A DNA stretch of 64,000 nucleotides from Ignavibacteria bacterium (GTDB lineage: Bacteria > Bacteroidota > Ignavibacteria > Kapaibacteriales > Kapaibacteriaceae). The position numbers were made by a program, and so were the translations under genes. The stretch spans positions 1,608,207 to 1,672,206 of the forward strand of contig CP054181.1 in assembly GCA_015709655.1 (NCBI GenBank), read 5' to 3'. This document shows, piece after piece, positions 55,495 through 64,000 of the stretch; the stretch's first letter is position 1, and the number at the start of each line of letters is the position of its first letter. The notes under the pieces were generated by a model that was not told where the DNA came from, did no database searches, and was given only the letters and a program-made list of their open reading frames with translations.

Positions 55495-58400
55495 ATGTCA
55501 ATCACTTGCTTAAAGCCCCTTAGCCACTCTCCCGGCTCTGTAGACGGTATATACTGCCTTCGCAAATTGATTTATGTTTTAGTATGGATTGGGCTGATTG
55601 CATGTACTCTGCCCATGTTGGGCGGTACTCCCGGTTGGCGACAACTCAGTCCGATGAGTGATGTGCGGTTCGGGCATGATGTGGTACAATTGCACACCGG
55701 AGACTTGGTGGTAATAGGGGGCAGAAATTCAGCAGGTGTGGTTCAGGGAACTTCTTTCCTGATCGATGCTGCGACAGGGTCCTACCGCCCGCTTGTTAAC
55801 CAAGATCCGGTACCCAGAACAAATAGTGCAGTTGTTGCGGTGAAGGACGCAGCGGGCCAGAGTATTGTATACGTGATAGGTGGCTATACAGGAGGAGCTG
55901 GAACGTATGTAAGTAGTGCTGCCATTACAAGAATCCGGTATGATTCAGTATCAAAGCTGTGGTCGTACGAAAATGTGGGAACTCTTCCCGTTGCAGTGGG
56001 GGACTGCAGAGCAGTGTCTGACGGCGCAGGGAACATTATTGTATCGGGTGGACGTATTCAGAGTGCCGGTCCACTGGGAGTTGGCGTTGTGACAAAAGCA
56101 ACGGCATCTATCAATATCCAGACGGGGGTTGTGCGCAGACTTGGTGATCACATTACTGCCAGAGCTGCTCATGCCGCCTATTGTTTTCTTGATCAAAATC
56201 TACAGCGAACTGTGGCCGTTGCCGGCGGTGAGGATGCCCAAGGCACAAGTACGGAACTCCTGGCCGGTACGGTGTGGGATCCTCGTGCAAATGCGCCGCT
56301 GATCCATCGGACGAACTTAGTAGGCATATCGGATAATGCCGGTATTGCACGTGCCTTTGGTGGCGAATCTGGAGGAACACCTGTGGCCACATGTGAATGG
56401 TACGACTACAAGAGCGGATGGCGCAATGCGCCACGCATGATTGAAGCCCGTGCTGATTTTGATGTTACGCAGATAGCCGGGACACGAGATACAGCAGCGG
56501 CATACATAACAGTGGCCGGCCGGGGTACGGGAACGGCCCTTCGTACATGCGAAATCTTTACGCTGCCATCGGGCTCTGATCCGGCCGGAATGTGGGTACA
56601 GTTTAGCCCGTTGAATACTGCGGCATCCGGCCGGCAGGTAGCCGTTGCCGGTAACAATCTGCCCGTTGTTGTTGGCGGTAACGCTACGTCATCTGTAGAA
56701 TGCTTCCAGCCCCTTTCAATTCCAAATGTATCATTTCCGAGTACTGAAGTAGGGGCACGGTCGGATAGTGTTCCTATCGTTGTTACAAATACATGGATGT
56801 TGCCAATAGAGATAAAAAAGATTACTGTTCTCGATGGGGCCGACTTTATTGTTGCGGTTGATACAACAACGGTTAAACTTGCTGCCGGAGAGTCACGCAC
56901 ACTGCTTGGATGGTTCCGACCATCCATGTCGGGAATGCGAACATCCCGTTTAGTGGTTAACCTGGGTATGATTGCTGACACAGTACTCTTAAGCGGAACT
57001 GGGCTTGCTTCAACAGTGGAAGTATTAACTGCTGCCGTTGACTTTGGAGATGTACGTGTAGACAGTACGCGCAAAATTTGCTTGCCGGTGTTAAAGAATA
57101 ACGGATCTGACACGGCATGGATTGACTCGATTGTGATTGAACCTCCAGGAGTGTACGTAGTTGAAAGCCCGGTTGGCAGAGTGGCGGTTGCCCCAGGGAC
57201 TTCACTCGAGGTTTGCTTTACGTTTACTCCTGCCACCCGCGGAGTAGCTGCCGGATCTGCATCGCTGCATATTGGACCACGTTCGTACCCGGTGTCGGTT
57301 ATTGGCAATGGTTACCGTACGCTTGCCGTTCTGCGTCAGCCGGGTTGTGATACCGTCTCGGCCCAGCGGAGCGAAGAAGTCAGGCTGAGTGCCATGATTG
57401 AGAATGTTGCAGACAGAGATATACAGGTATCTGCAATTTCACTTGCTACTTCGCTACCCGGTATAGCCAGGCTTGCTGATTCATCAGCGATACCGTTTAC
57501 GCTACGTCCAAACGAACTCCGCTTTGTTGATGTAATTCTAACCGTTCAAAAAGAGGGTGAAGAACGTATTCAGCTATCTGCCATTTCGAATAGTGATTCA
57601 GCCGTTGGCGGAGTGCTGTGTGCAGTTGTCCTGTCAAGGTCCGTTGTTCCCAGCATTTCTGCAATTGCAGTAGGTGACCTTTGTATAGGCGATACGGTGT
57701 CTACAACCGTTATCCTTACAAACACCAGTGCTGTTGAATCAATTACCATAACAGATGTTACGGTCGAGAATACGCAGCAGGCGCAGGTTGACTCAGGCAC
57801 GGGCTTCGTGCTATCCCCAAGATCAAGTAAGGTTCTAAGAGTAACTGTTACTGCCTCACAACCTGGAGCAATTGCTGGATCACTTGTCGTGAATTCTACA
57901 CGGGGTTCAACGGCAATACCAATTCAGGGCCGGGCGATGGACGCACTTGCAGTTGTGCTTCCGTCAGCCTCAATGCAGCCCGGGGATATCAAGGTGTTGC
58001 CGGTTGAAATCAACGCCATTTCTGATACAGTAACAGAGTTTAGCATTGCTCATGCGTATGATATGCTCGCTATTACCGGTGTGAGTACGATGCAGACAGA
58101 TGCCGTTGTCTCGGCCCGCAGTTCAGTGCAGCGGGAATCTGGAGGAACACGGATTCGGATTGTATGGGACTCGCCGTTGCCGATACCGGTTGCGCGGGTG
58201 GGAATACAGGTAGAAGCATTGAGGGGCTCTGACGTGGTGTCGAAACTATACTGTGAACGTTCTGCTATTGGCGAAGCATGTGTTTCATCTGACACGTCCG
58301 AAATCGCAGTAAATCCCAATTGTGGCCTGGAGAGGTCACTCGTACGCATGAGTTCAGGTGCCAACGTGCGTGTTTCACCCACTCCTGCCACCGATAACAT

Positions 58401-58608
58401 GATCATTACAGTTTCTGCCGTTAACCGTACACCGCAGTTGTTACGGATTGTTGACGCTGATGGCATTATTCATCATTCCGTAGTAAACCCGTCGGTATCT
58501 GTTCCGATGAGCATCGGAGTATCAGACCTGCCTGCCGGCATTTACTCAGCACAACTATTTTCCGAAAAGGGGCTTGAGGATTCGTATGTATTCGTTGTAC
58601 TACACTAA
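55495..58608 (+). CDS. Kelch and choice-of-anchor-D surface protein with T9SS tail
   Basis: 1,037 residues. The signal region ends near residue 43 (IYVLVWIGLIACTLPMLGG). Residues about 45-400 are a Kelch/galactose-oxidase type propeller (WRQLSPMSDVRFGHDVVQL, LVVIGGRNSAG, IVYVIGGYTGG, NIIVSGGRI, VAVAGGEDAQG). Next come repeated HYDIN/choice-of-anchor-D Ig-like modules (VSFPSTEVGARSDSVPIVVTN, VDFGDVRVDSTRKICLPVLK). The end is a type A sorting domain (NVRVSPTPATDNMIITV to FVVLH). It heads an operon with the OmpA-like gene, which starts inside its last 23 bases. A role as a large T9SS-exported adhesion or matrix protein is inferred. Confidence 0.88.
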   Translation: MSITCLKPLSHSPGSVDGIYCLRKLIYVLVWIGLIACTLPMLGGTPGWRQLSPMSDVRFGHDVVQLHTGDLVVIGGRNSAGVVQGTSFLIDAATGSYRPLVNQDPVPRTNSAVVAVKDAAGQSIVYVIGGYTGGAGTYVSSAAITRIRYDSVSKLWSYENVGTLPVAVGDCRAVSDGAGNIIVSGGRIQSAGPLGVGVVTKATASINIQTGVVRRLGDHITARAAHAAYCFLDQNLQRTVAVAGGEDAQGTSTELLAGTVWDPRANAPLIHRTNLVGISDNAGIARAFGGESGGTPVATCEWYDYKSGWRNAPRMIEARADFDVTQIAGTRDTAAAYITVAGRGTGTALRTCEIFTLPSGSDPAGMWVQFSPLNTAASGRQVAVAGNNLPVVVGGNATSSVECFQPLSIPNVSFPSTEVGARSDSVPIVVTNTWMLPIEIKKITVLDGADFIVAVDTTTVKLAAGESRTLLGWFRPSMSGMRTSRLVVNLGMIADTVLLSGTGLASTVEVLTAAVDFGDVRVDSTRKICLPVLKNNGSDTAWIDSIVIEPPGVYVVESPVGRVAVAPGTSLEVCFTFTPATRGVAAGSASLHIGPRSYPVSVIGNGYRTLAVLRQPGCDTVSAQRSEEVRLSAMIENVADRDIQVSAISLATSLPGIARLADSSAIPFTLRPNELRFVDVILTVQKEGEERIQLSAISNSDSAVGGVLCAVVLSRSVVPSISAIAVGDLCIGDTVSTTVILTNTSAVESITITDVTVENTQQAQVDSGTGFVLSPRSSKVLRVTVTASQPGAIAGSLVVNSTRGSTAIPIQGRAMDALAVVLPSASMQPGDIKVLPVEINAISDTVTEFSIAHAYDMLAITGVSTMQTDAVVSARSSVQRESGGTRIRIVWDSPLPIPVARVGIQVEALRGSDVVSKLYCERSAIGEACVSSDTSEIAVNPNCGLERSLVRMSSGANVRVSPTPATDNMIITVSAVNRTPQLLRIVDADGIIHHSVVNPSVSVPMSIGVSDLPAGIYSAQLFSEKGLEDSYVFVVLH

Positions 58609-60625
58609 GGAGCACATTCAACGACTGGTGTGCTTGTGTACGTTGTTGTTTGTTGTTGTATGCGGCATGTTTGCTGCCCCACAGGAATTATTCCGAATCG
58701 GGCTTACCGGGTCAGCGGGTCTCAACATGCACAATGGAACGCTGACTACCAATGACGGTCTGTTGGAATGCGGAAAATTTACTGATGCTACAACTCCCGG
58801 GTGGACAGTAGGCAACAGCTTCTGGTATCCGTTAACGGAGAATATTGTATTTAACCCACGACTGCAATACTGGAAGGCCGACGGGGTGTTCACGGCTCCG
58901 AATGATGTACAGCCAAATGTTGCCCTACCCAACGGTACACTGGTTAGAATGAACAGTGAGTACCGTGTTTCTACATCGCTTGACTATATCAACCTGGACT
59001 TGCTTGCATTATGGTATCCAATCGAGCGGCTGTTCCTGGGATTCGGGCCACAGGTTGGGTGCAATCTTCGTGCAGCTTTTGAGCAGACAGAGACAATTCT
59101 TGAACCATCATTCCTTGAGTTTACGCAGGGAGGACGGGAACGTACATTCCTTTCTTCCAGCTTTGCTCAGAACAATACAAGTGCAAATCTGCGTATCGCT
59201 GTATCCGCTCTGGCCGGTTATGATATACCGACAACAGCAGATCTTGTAATATCACCCGAAATTGGTTATACCTACGGATTTACAAATATCCTTAATACAT
59301 CTGACTGGAGCGTCCATTACCTGCATGCCGGTGTAACAGTAGCCTGGTCAGTGAAGTCCGCACCCGAGCCGCTTCCTGCTCAGCCTACACCTCCGGCTGA
59401 CGCAAAACCTGTCATCGTTGCAGAGGCAGCCAGGCCGGTTCGGTCAATGTCAGTTGATGTAAGCGGGAAGATGTCGGATGGAAGCATAATACCCGGTGCC
59501 GACATCCTGATTCACGAAGAGCGTATAGGCGATGTAGCACCATTGCTGCCATTCGTGTTTTTTGATGCTGGATCTGCCAGTGTGCCGGCTCGTTACAAAG
59601 AATTTGCAGGAATGAGTTTTGATGAACGGATGCTGCAGGATAGTATTCTGGGCTTGTATCACAACCTCCTGAACATCGTGGGATCACGTTTACGCCTGTA
59701 TCCAGATGCCAACCTCGTGATTCAGGGATTCTGTGAACCCCTGGATGGTGAAACCGACACAACCCTTGCATTGCAGAGAGCACGGTCCGTAAAAGATTTT
59801 CTTGCCAATTCATGGAGAATAAGCGAATCACGAATTCAAATAAAGTCCGGTACACTGCCGGCCGTGGTTTCCAATCGTGCAGCGCAGGACGGAAGGGAAG
59901 AAAACCGTCGTGCTGAACTTTCAAGTGCTGATCCCCGGATTCTGGCACCCATTCAATTGGCATTCACAAAACGGAACGTGGAACCTCGTGAACTTGTTAT
60001 TAAGCCCGTGTTCTCGACTCAGGATGATATCGCAGAGAAGGAAGCTCGGCTTATCATGAACGGGAATCAGGTTGGAAGCAGTATCCCGATATCCGGTGCT
60101 GAAGCAGTGTGGACGGTGAATGCGGGCAGTTTAACAGAAGTTCTGGGTGTGAAGAACTCCGTAACAGGTGAAGTGAATGTTTCAGTTCGGTATTCTGACG
60201 GGCAGACCGATGCCAGAAGCTCACTGATGAGCGTGCGTCGTATTGTTCAAAGCCGTCGCTACTCAAATGAGCTTGTGCGCGATAGTGTGATTGAACGATT
60301 TCGGCTAATCTTTTTCGACTTTGACAAACCAGTGATAAGCAGCTTTAATAAATCGATTTTAGATCTCATTCGGAGTAGGATGCGAACTAATTCGGCTATT
60401 CGGATTACCGGTTTTACTGACAGAATGGGCAGTGTACCGTACAACACTGAACTATCGCGGCGTAGAGCCGAAGCCATCGAAGCAGATATTAAGCAACGCA
60501 TTGTTCCGAATCATGTTAGCTTACAGGCTGCCGGCCCCACATTAATCTACAATAATGAGTTGCCCGAAGGCAGGTGGTACAACCGTACCGTACTCATCGA
60601 AATTGCAACCCCGGCGGAGGAATAA
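58586..60625 (+). CDS. outer-membrane protein with two OmpA-like domains
   Basis: 679 residues from ATG 58586, preceded by GAGG. A signal peptide (LVCLCTLLFVVVCGMFA) and an N-terminal beta-barrel-like domain (about residues 35-255, ending near SVHYLHAGVTVAWSV) lead into a proline-rich linker. A first OmpA-like domain starts at PFVFFDAGSASVPARY and includes the ALQRARSVKDFL segment. A second starts at RLIFFDFDKPVISSFN and includes ITGFTDRMGSVPYNTELSRR. OmpA domains bind peptidoglycan. Two in one protein are unusual; the first is more diverged. It is coupled to both neighbours (23-base overlap upstream, TAATG overlap downstream). Confidence 0.88.
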   Translation: MYSLYYTKEHIQRLVCLCTLLFVVVCGMFAAPQELFRIGLTGSAGLNMHNGTLTTNDGLLECGKFTDATTPGWTVGNSFWYPLTENIVFNPRLQYWKADGVFTAPNDVQPNVALPNGTLVRMNSEYRVSTSLDYINLDLLALWYPIERLFLGFGPQVGCNLRAAFEQTETILEPSFLEFTQGGRERTFLSSSFAQNNTSANLRIAVSALAGYDIPTTADLVISPEIGYTYGFTNILNTSDWSVHYLHAGVTVAWSVKSAPEPLPAQPTPPADAKPVIVAEAARPVRSMSVDVSGKMSDGSIIPGADILIHEERIGDVAPLLPFVFFDAGSASVPARYKEFAGMSFDERMLQDSILGLYHNLLNIVGSRLRLYPDANLVIQGFCEPLDGETDTTLALQRARSVKDFLANSWRISESRIQIKSGTLPAVVSNRAAQDGREENRRAELSSADPRILAPIQLAFTKRNVEPRELVIKPVFSTQDDIAEKEARLIMNGNQVGSSIPISGAEAVWTVNAGSLTEVLGVKNSVTGEVNVSVRYSDGQTDARSSLMSVRRIVQSRRYSNELVRDSVIERFRLIFFDFDKPVISSFNKSILDLIRSRMRTNSAIRITGFTDRMGSVPYNTELSRRRAEAIEADIKQRIVPNHVSLQAAGPTLIYNNELPEGRWYNRTVLIEIATPAEE

Positions 60626-63600
60626 TGAAAGCGCTGACAATAGCTTCTCTGTATGTGGTTGTTGCATGTGTGGTACTGGGCAATTCGGCCGGTGCACAAA
60701 CCATGCTGGAACTTAACGATCAGTTGCCGCCGTATTTACTGAGTGCCAGACTCCTAAACAATGGACATTTTTCGATAACGACAAACTATACTACAGATAC
60801 CACCAAGACACTGATATACCGGGAAGACGGTGCAGGGAATCGTCCGGTTAACTATACCTCGCACGTTCATATTAAAATTGATGATGTGGTTTACCAGCTG
60901 CCGTACGAAATTGACAGGACAACTGACCTACCGCCGCCACCCAACCCCCTTATTGTTCAGGATTTATTTCGGGATACCGTCCAGGGCAGACCAAGGATAA
61001 ATACCAGACTTCTGGCAATACCATCCGCCGGCGACAGCGTGAAACTGGTTTTTACGATGGAGCCGGTGCAGCGTCCCAGTGGCGGCTTTATCCGCTTATC
61101 GGTTCGTGTTGACAATTCCGGGATTGTACCGCACTCAATAGGTGTGCTGATGCTTGTTGATACCAAGATTGGGAAGAACGACAGAGCACCAATCGGAACG
61201 GCATTCGGCTACAGCGGGATCGAATCGCAGTATCGCAGAAATACAGCACCCGGAATTCCGGAGTTTTGGATTGCACTGGAAGGAACGCCGCTGGCACCCG
61301 GCCTGACGGCGCGTGGTAACCTTCGGGCAAGTGAACTTATTGAGCCCGACCGGTTTTTGTTTGGTAACTGGGTTGACGATAACAGTACAGGTATTCCCGG
61401 GCTGTACAAAGTTATGTGGGACGAGCGGATTCCATCGGGATTAAGCTTTACTGACAGTGCAATTTTACTTCTGTGGGAGCAACAAAAGCTTGCTGCACGA
61501 ACGCGAAAACTGCTCGCTGCAACCGAAATTGGTTTGGTTGATTCGCTCTCGGTTTCGTTTGGAACCGGTGGCGGTGGTGGTGGTAGTGGTGGCGGGGGCG
61601 GGGGTAGCCTTGGTGTTGCCGGACCCGGAGGGTGTATGCGTGTTGCCACCGTGATAGAGGATACCTGTGGGAAGGCCGGATATTCACCGTATGCCCCTGA
61701 TACCGTTACCAGTTTATTCCTGGTTACAAACACTGGCCAGAACCTGTTAAACAATGTTAGAGTTGAGCTGGGTGCTTTGCCGGCAGGAATTAGGCCCCTT
61801 GTTCAGACAACACAGGTAATTCCGGCGGCTCTTACTGTTGATCAAACTGGTGTTGGTCTGGCCTCATTCGAAGTTGTCCCCAGATTGTATGACCAAACCT
61901 ATACTATCCCGATTGCGTTTATGGCTAACGCATCAGATACGATTCTGCAAAGCACAGTGTGTGTGATCGTCCCCGGCATACTTGGAAAGATAGACGGAGC
62001 GAATACTGTTACTCTACCGGTGTGTCCGGGAAACCGTGATACGTTTGATATTCCTGTCAAACTGGATGGAATCCGGTGTCTGCCCATGTACCGTGCAACT
62101 GTGATTGCACCTTCCGGTGCTCCTGCCTCCATCGTAGGTCCATTGCCTGTACTTCCTGCCAATGGTAGTGCATCGGTACAAATTGAATCTGCACCATTAT
62201 CTGAGCAGCAAACAGATGTGTATGTCCAAATTGTAGTGCGTGACTGGGAATCACTTGCCCCTGGTGATACAACCTGGGTTGAATTGATTGATACTGTAAA
62301 GGTGACAATCGTTGGTAAGCATGCAGAAGTTCAGGCGCTTACTGCCGGTGATACGTTGGTTCTGCCAAGGATCTGTGTGCGCGATACAATGGTTGATTCA
62401 ATGCAAATTCAAAACGTTGGTGGGTGTGATGCCACGATTACAAATGCGCGACTAAGCAATGATGCGGGGGGCGTATTTACACTCAATACGAAAACCGTAA
62501 TACCGCAAACTATTGCCCGTGGCGCCCGCGGCCAACTCTTTGTGCAGGCAAGTTCTGCAATAGCAGGTACCTTCGTAGGCGAAATCGAGTTCAGTTCACC
62601 GGCAAAACCCGTAGTGATAAGAGTCCCCGTTAAAATCGAGGTGGATAAACCGGCGTATTCCGTACAAGGTGATACCTTGTACATGGATACTATTTGTACA
62701 AACGCAACCACTGCAAAAAGTTTCGATCTCGCCAATATCACAGGCTGCGACATCCTGATCGATTCGGTTAGAATACTTGGTACCGATCCGGCAGCGATTA
62801 GTCCGCAAACATCCTTCCTGGTAGGTCCGAAATCCACGTTGAGCATTTCGGTTGCTGTAACACCGGTTGTGCAAGGGGCTTGGACGTCAACATTCAGGAT
62901 ATTCAGTGCCGAGGGTGGTAATCGTGACATTACGGTCGTTGGATATTCGGCTGACAAAAGCTTGAACGTAACTGACAGTATTTATATGGGACGCCAGCGA
63001 GTGTCGCAGAATATGGTGTATGTTCTTGATAGTGTTGTTATCAGCAACAACTCACAAACACCACTCACCATTACAGGTGTGCAGTACGGAGGGCAAAATC
63101 CTACCGACGCAACACTCGAGTTGCCCGGAGGCCAGCCGTGGCCGATAACGATTCTGCCTCTGCAAGGTCAAACATGCTTTGTCACCAGCCGAACACAGGG
63201 AATAGGTGAGAGACGCACCCTGGCCATACTTCAGACCCGTGAACAATTATGTGCTCCAATTCTGCCGGTTACCATTGTACAATACGGTGTTCAGCCACTA
63301 CTCGACATTGAGCGACATGACATCCAAAAAGGTAGTGTGTGTTATGGAGGTGTTGCAGATACAACCGTCACGATCAGAAATCTTGGAAACGAAGCACTGA
63401 GTATCAACAAAATAACCTGTACTGGGTCAAATGCATTTACGCTACCTGAGCCCCTTCCCATACGCCTGGACAGCGGAGAAGAAAAACAGCTTGCAATTCG
63501 GCTAAGTCCAACCCGAATTGGTCCGGATGCCTGTGAATGTACGGTTCAGACAAATGCCGACTGGTTTACTGTTCAGGATACTACACTTCGGATAGGAATT

Positions 63601-64000
63601 GTTGGAGTAGTGTGCGGGACGCTGTGGGCTGACACTGTTGATGCCATGGTAGGCACAGTATCCGAAATACCAATTTATTTACAACCTGACGAACGAACAA
63701 CGCTAACCCAGGATTCGTTGTTTGCTGTGCTGGCATCTCAGGGGACACTGACCGAGTTTGAAGTTCGTACCGACAGCAGTATGGCACGATTTACAACAGA
63801 CATTCAGGGCTTAATTTCCGGAACGGTTCAGCCAGTACCCGGATCAGCGTATGTGAGCGGTGTGCCTGCTGTTACCGGAACCGTTAATGAGCTTGCACGA
63901 CTCTCAGCCGACATACTTCTGGGTTCCCGGTTGCGGAGTCCGATAATCATTAAACTTAACACCATTGCCGGCGGCTACTTTGATATCCGCACTAAGGACG
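60625..64000 (+). CDS. large choice-of-anchor-D repeat protein with polyglycine linker (3' end outside window)
   Basis: ATG 60625 overlaps the preceding TAA by one base (TAATG) behind GGCGGAGG, and the frame stays open to the window end (1,125 codons). A signal peptide covers about residues 1-25 (LTIASLYVVVACVVLGNSAGA). The first approximately 310 residues are a unique domain. A Gly/Ser linker (about residues 314-328, including two runs of five or six Gly) follows. After it come at least six HYDIN/choice-of-anchor-D type Ig modules, for example CVRDTMVDSMQIQNVGGCDATI, TICTNATTAKSFDLANITGCDI and SVCYGGVADTTVTIRNLGNEAL. A T9SS tail would be expected beyond the window. Confidence 0.9.
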   Translation, partial: MKALTIASLYVVVACVVLGNSAGAQTMLELNDQLPPYLLSARLLNNGHFSITTNYTTDTTKTLIYREDGAGNRPVNYTSHVHIKIDDVVYQLPYEIDRTTDLPPPPNPLIVQDLFRDTVQGRPRINTRLLAIPSAGDSVKLVFTMEPVQRPSGGFIRLSVRVDNSGIVPHSIGVLMLVDTKIGKNDRAPIGTAFGYSGIESQYRRNTAPGIPEFWIALEGTPLAPGLTARGNLRASELIEPDRFLFGNWVDDNSTGIPGLYKVMWDERIPSGLSFTDSAILLLWEQQKLAARTRKLLAATEIGLVDSLSVSFGTGGGGGGSGGGGGGSLGVAGPGGCMRVATVIEDTCGKAGYSPYAPDTVTSLFLVTNTGQNLLNNVRVELGALPAGIRPLVQTTQVIPAALTVDQTGVGLASFEVVPRLYDQTYTIPIAFMANASDTILQSTVCVIVPGILGKIDGANTVTLPVCPGNRDTFDIPVKLDGIRCLPMYRATVIAPSGAPASIVGPLPVLPANGSASVQIESAPLSEQQTDVYVQIVVRDWESLAPGDTTWVELIDTVKVTIVGKHAEVQALTAGDTLVLPRICVRDTMVDSMQIQNVGGCDATITNARLSNDAGGVFTLNTKTVIPQTIARGARGQLFVQASSAIAGTFVGEIEFSSPAKPVVIRVPVKIEVDKPAYSVQGDTLYMDTICTNATTAKSFDLANITGCDILIDSVRILGTDPAAISPQTSFLVGPKSTLSISVAVTPVVQGAWTSTFRIFSAEGGNRDITVVGYSADKSLNVTDSIYMGRQRVSQNMVYVLDSVVISNNSQTPLTITGVQYGGQNPTDATLELPGGQPWPITILPLQGQTCFVTSRTQGIGERRTLAILQTREQLCAPILPVTIVQYGVQPLLDIERHDIQKGSVCYGGVADTTVTIRNLGNEALSINKITCTGSNAFTLPEPLPIRLDSGEEKQLAIRLSPTRIGPDACECTVQTNADWFTVQDTTLRIGIVGVVCGTLWADTVDAMVGTVSEIPIYLQPDERTTLTQDSLFAVLASQGTLTEFEVRTDSSMARFTTDIQGLISGTVQPVPGSAYVSGVPAVTGTVNELARLSADILLGSRLRSPIIIKLNTIAGGYFDIRTKD

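Overview
The window looks like part of a chromosome from an uncultured member of the Bacteroidota/Chlorobi side of the tree, most likely Candidatus Kapabacteria. That placement is inferred. It rests on many secreted proteins ending in type IX secretion (T9SS) type A sorting domains, choice-of-anchor-D (HYDIN-like) proteins, a TANFOR-type giant surface protein, outer-membrane beta-barrels and intermediate GC. No rRNA or tRNA gene was seen that could settle the taxonomy.

Layout. 1-432: C-terminus of a heavy-metal P-type ATPase. 870-2843: LtaS-type sulfatase. 2844-5507: 2.7 kb without genes, filled with composite direct repeats, perfect hairpins and a G-rich low-complexity tract. 5508-15455: a tandem array of three cassettes. 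Each cassette has a constant gene A, a variable gene B that keeps a constant 5' end, and a variable Asp-box/beta-propeller gene C that ends in a nearly identical T9SS tail. Orphan copies of that tail sit at both ends of the array. 15572-17533: a copper amine oxidase homologue that appears to have lost every catalytic and copper-binding residue.

17530-33609 is mostly housekeeping: pdxA, rodA, purC, a secreted propeller protein, miaB, a PAP2_C-type membrane phosphatase, ettA, pckA (ATP), a THUMP-like methyltransferase, mscL, an ECF sigma factor with a small membrane partner, hutU and a DUF971 protein. 33652-42833 mixes envelope proteins (PCMD-like and Asp-box T9SS clients, outer-membrane barrels, an MltB-like transglycosylase, a DUF1573 protein) with asnS and pepF.

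42849-55076 is a tightly coupled minus-strand operon: a giant TANFOR/coiled-coil/beta-repeat protein of about 2,830 residues, a fibronectin-III protein and a predicted outer-membrane barrel. 55495-64000 is a plus-strand operon with overlapping genes: a Kelch plus choice-of-anchor-D T9SS client, a protein with two OmpA-like domains, and a large choice-of-anchor-D protein with a polyglycine linker that runs off the window. The two operons diverge from a 418-bp gap.

The cassette array is the strongest candidate for an undescribed system. Its constant blocks of about 1.1 kb (two of 1,123 bp and one of 988 bp) alternate with variable segments of about 2.0-2.4 kb that carry the B and C bodies together. 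This looks like a recombination-driven way of diversifying a cell-surface or secreted pair of proteins. A second unexplained signal is the 9-mer AAGGGGCTT, found 16 times on either strand when well under one copy is expected by chance.
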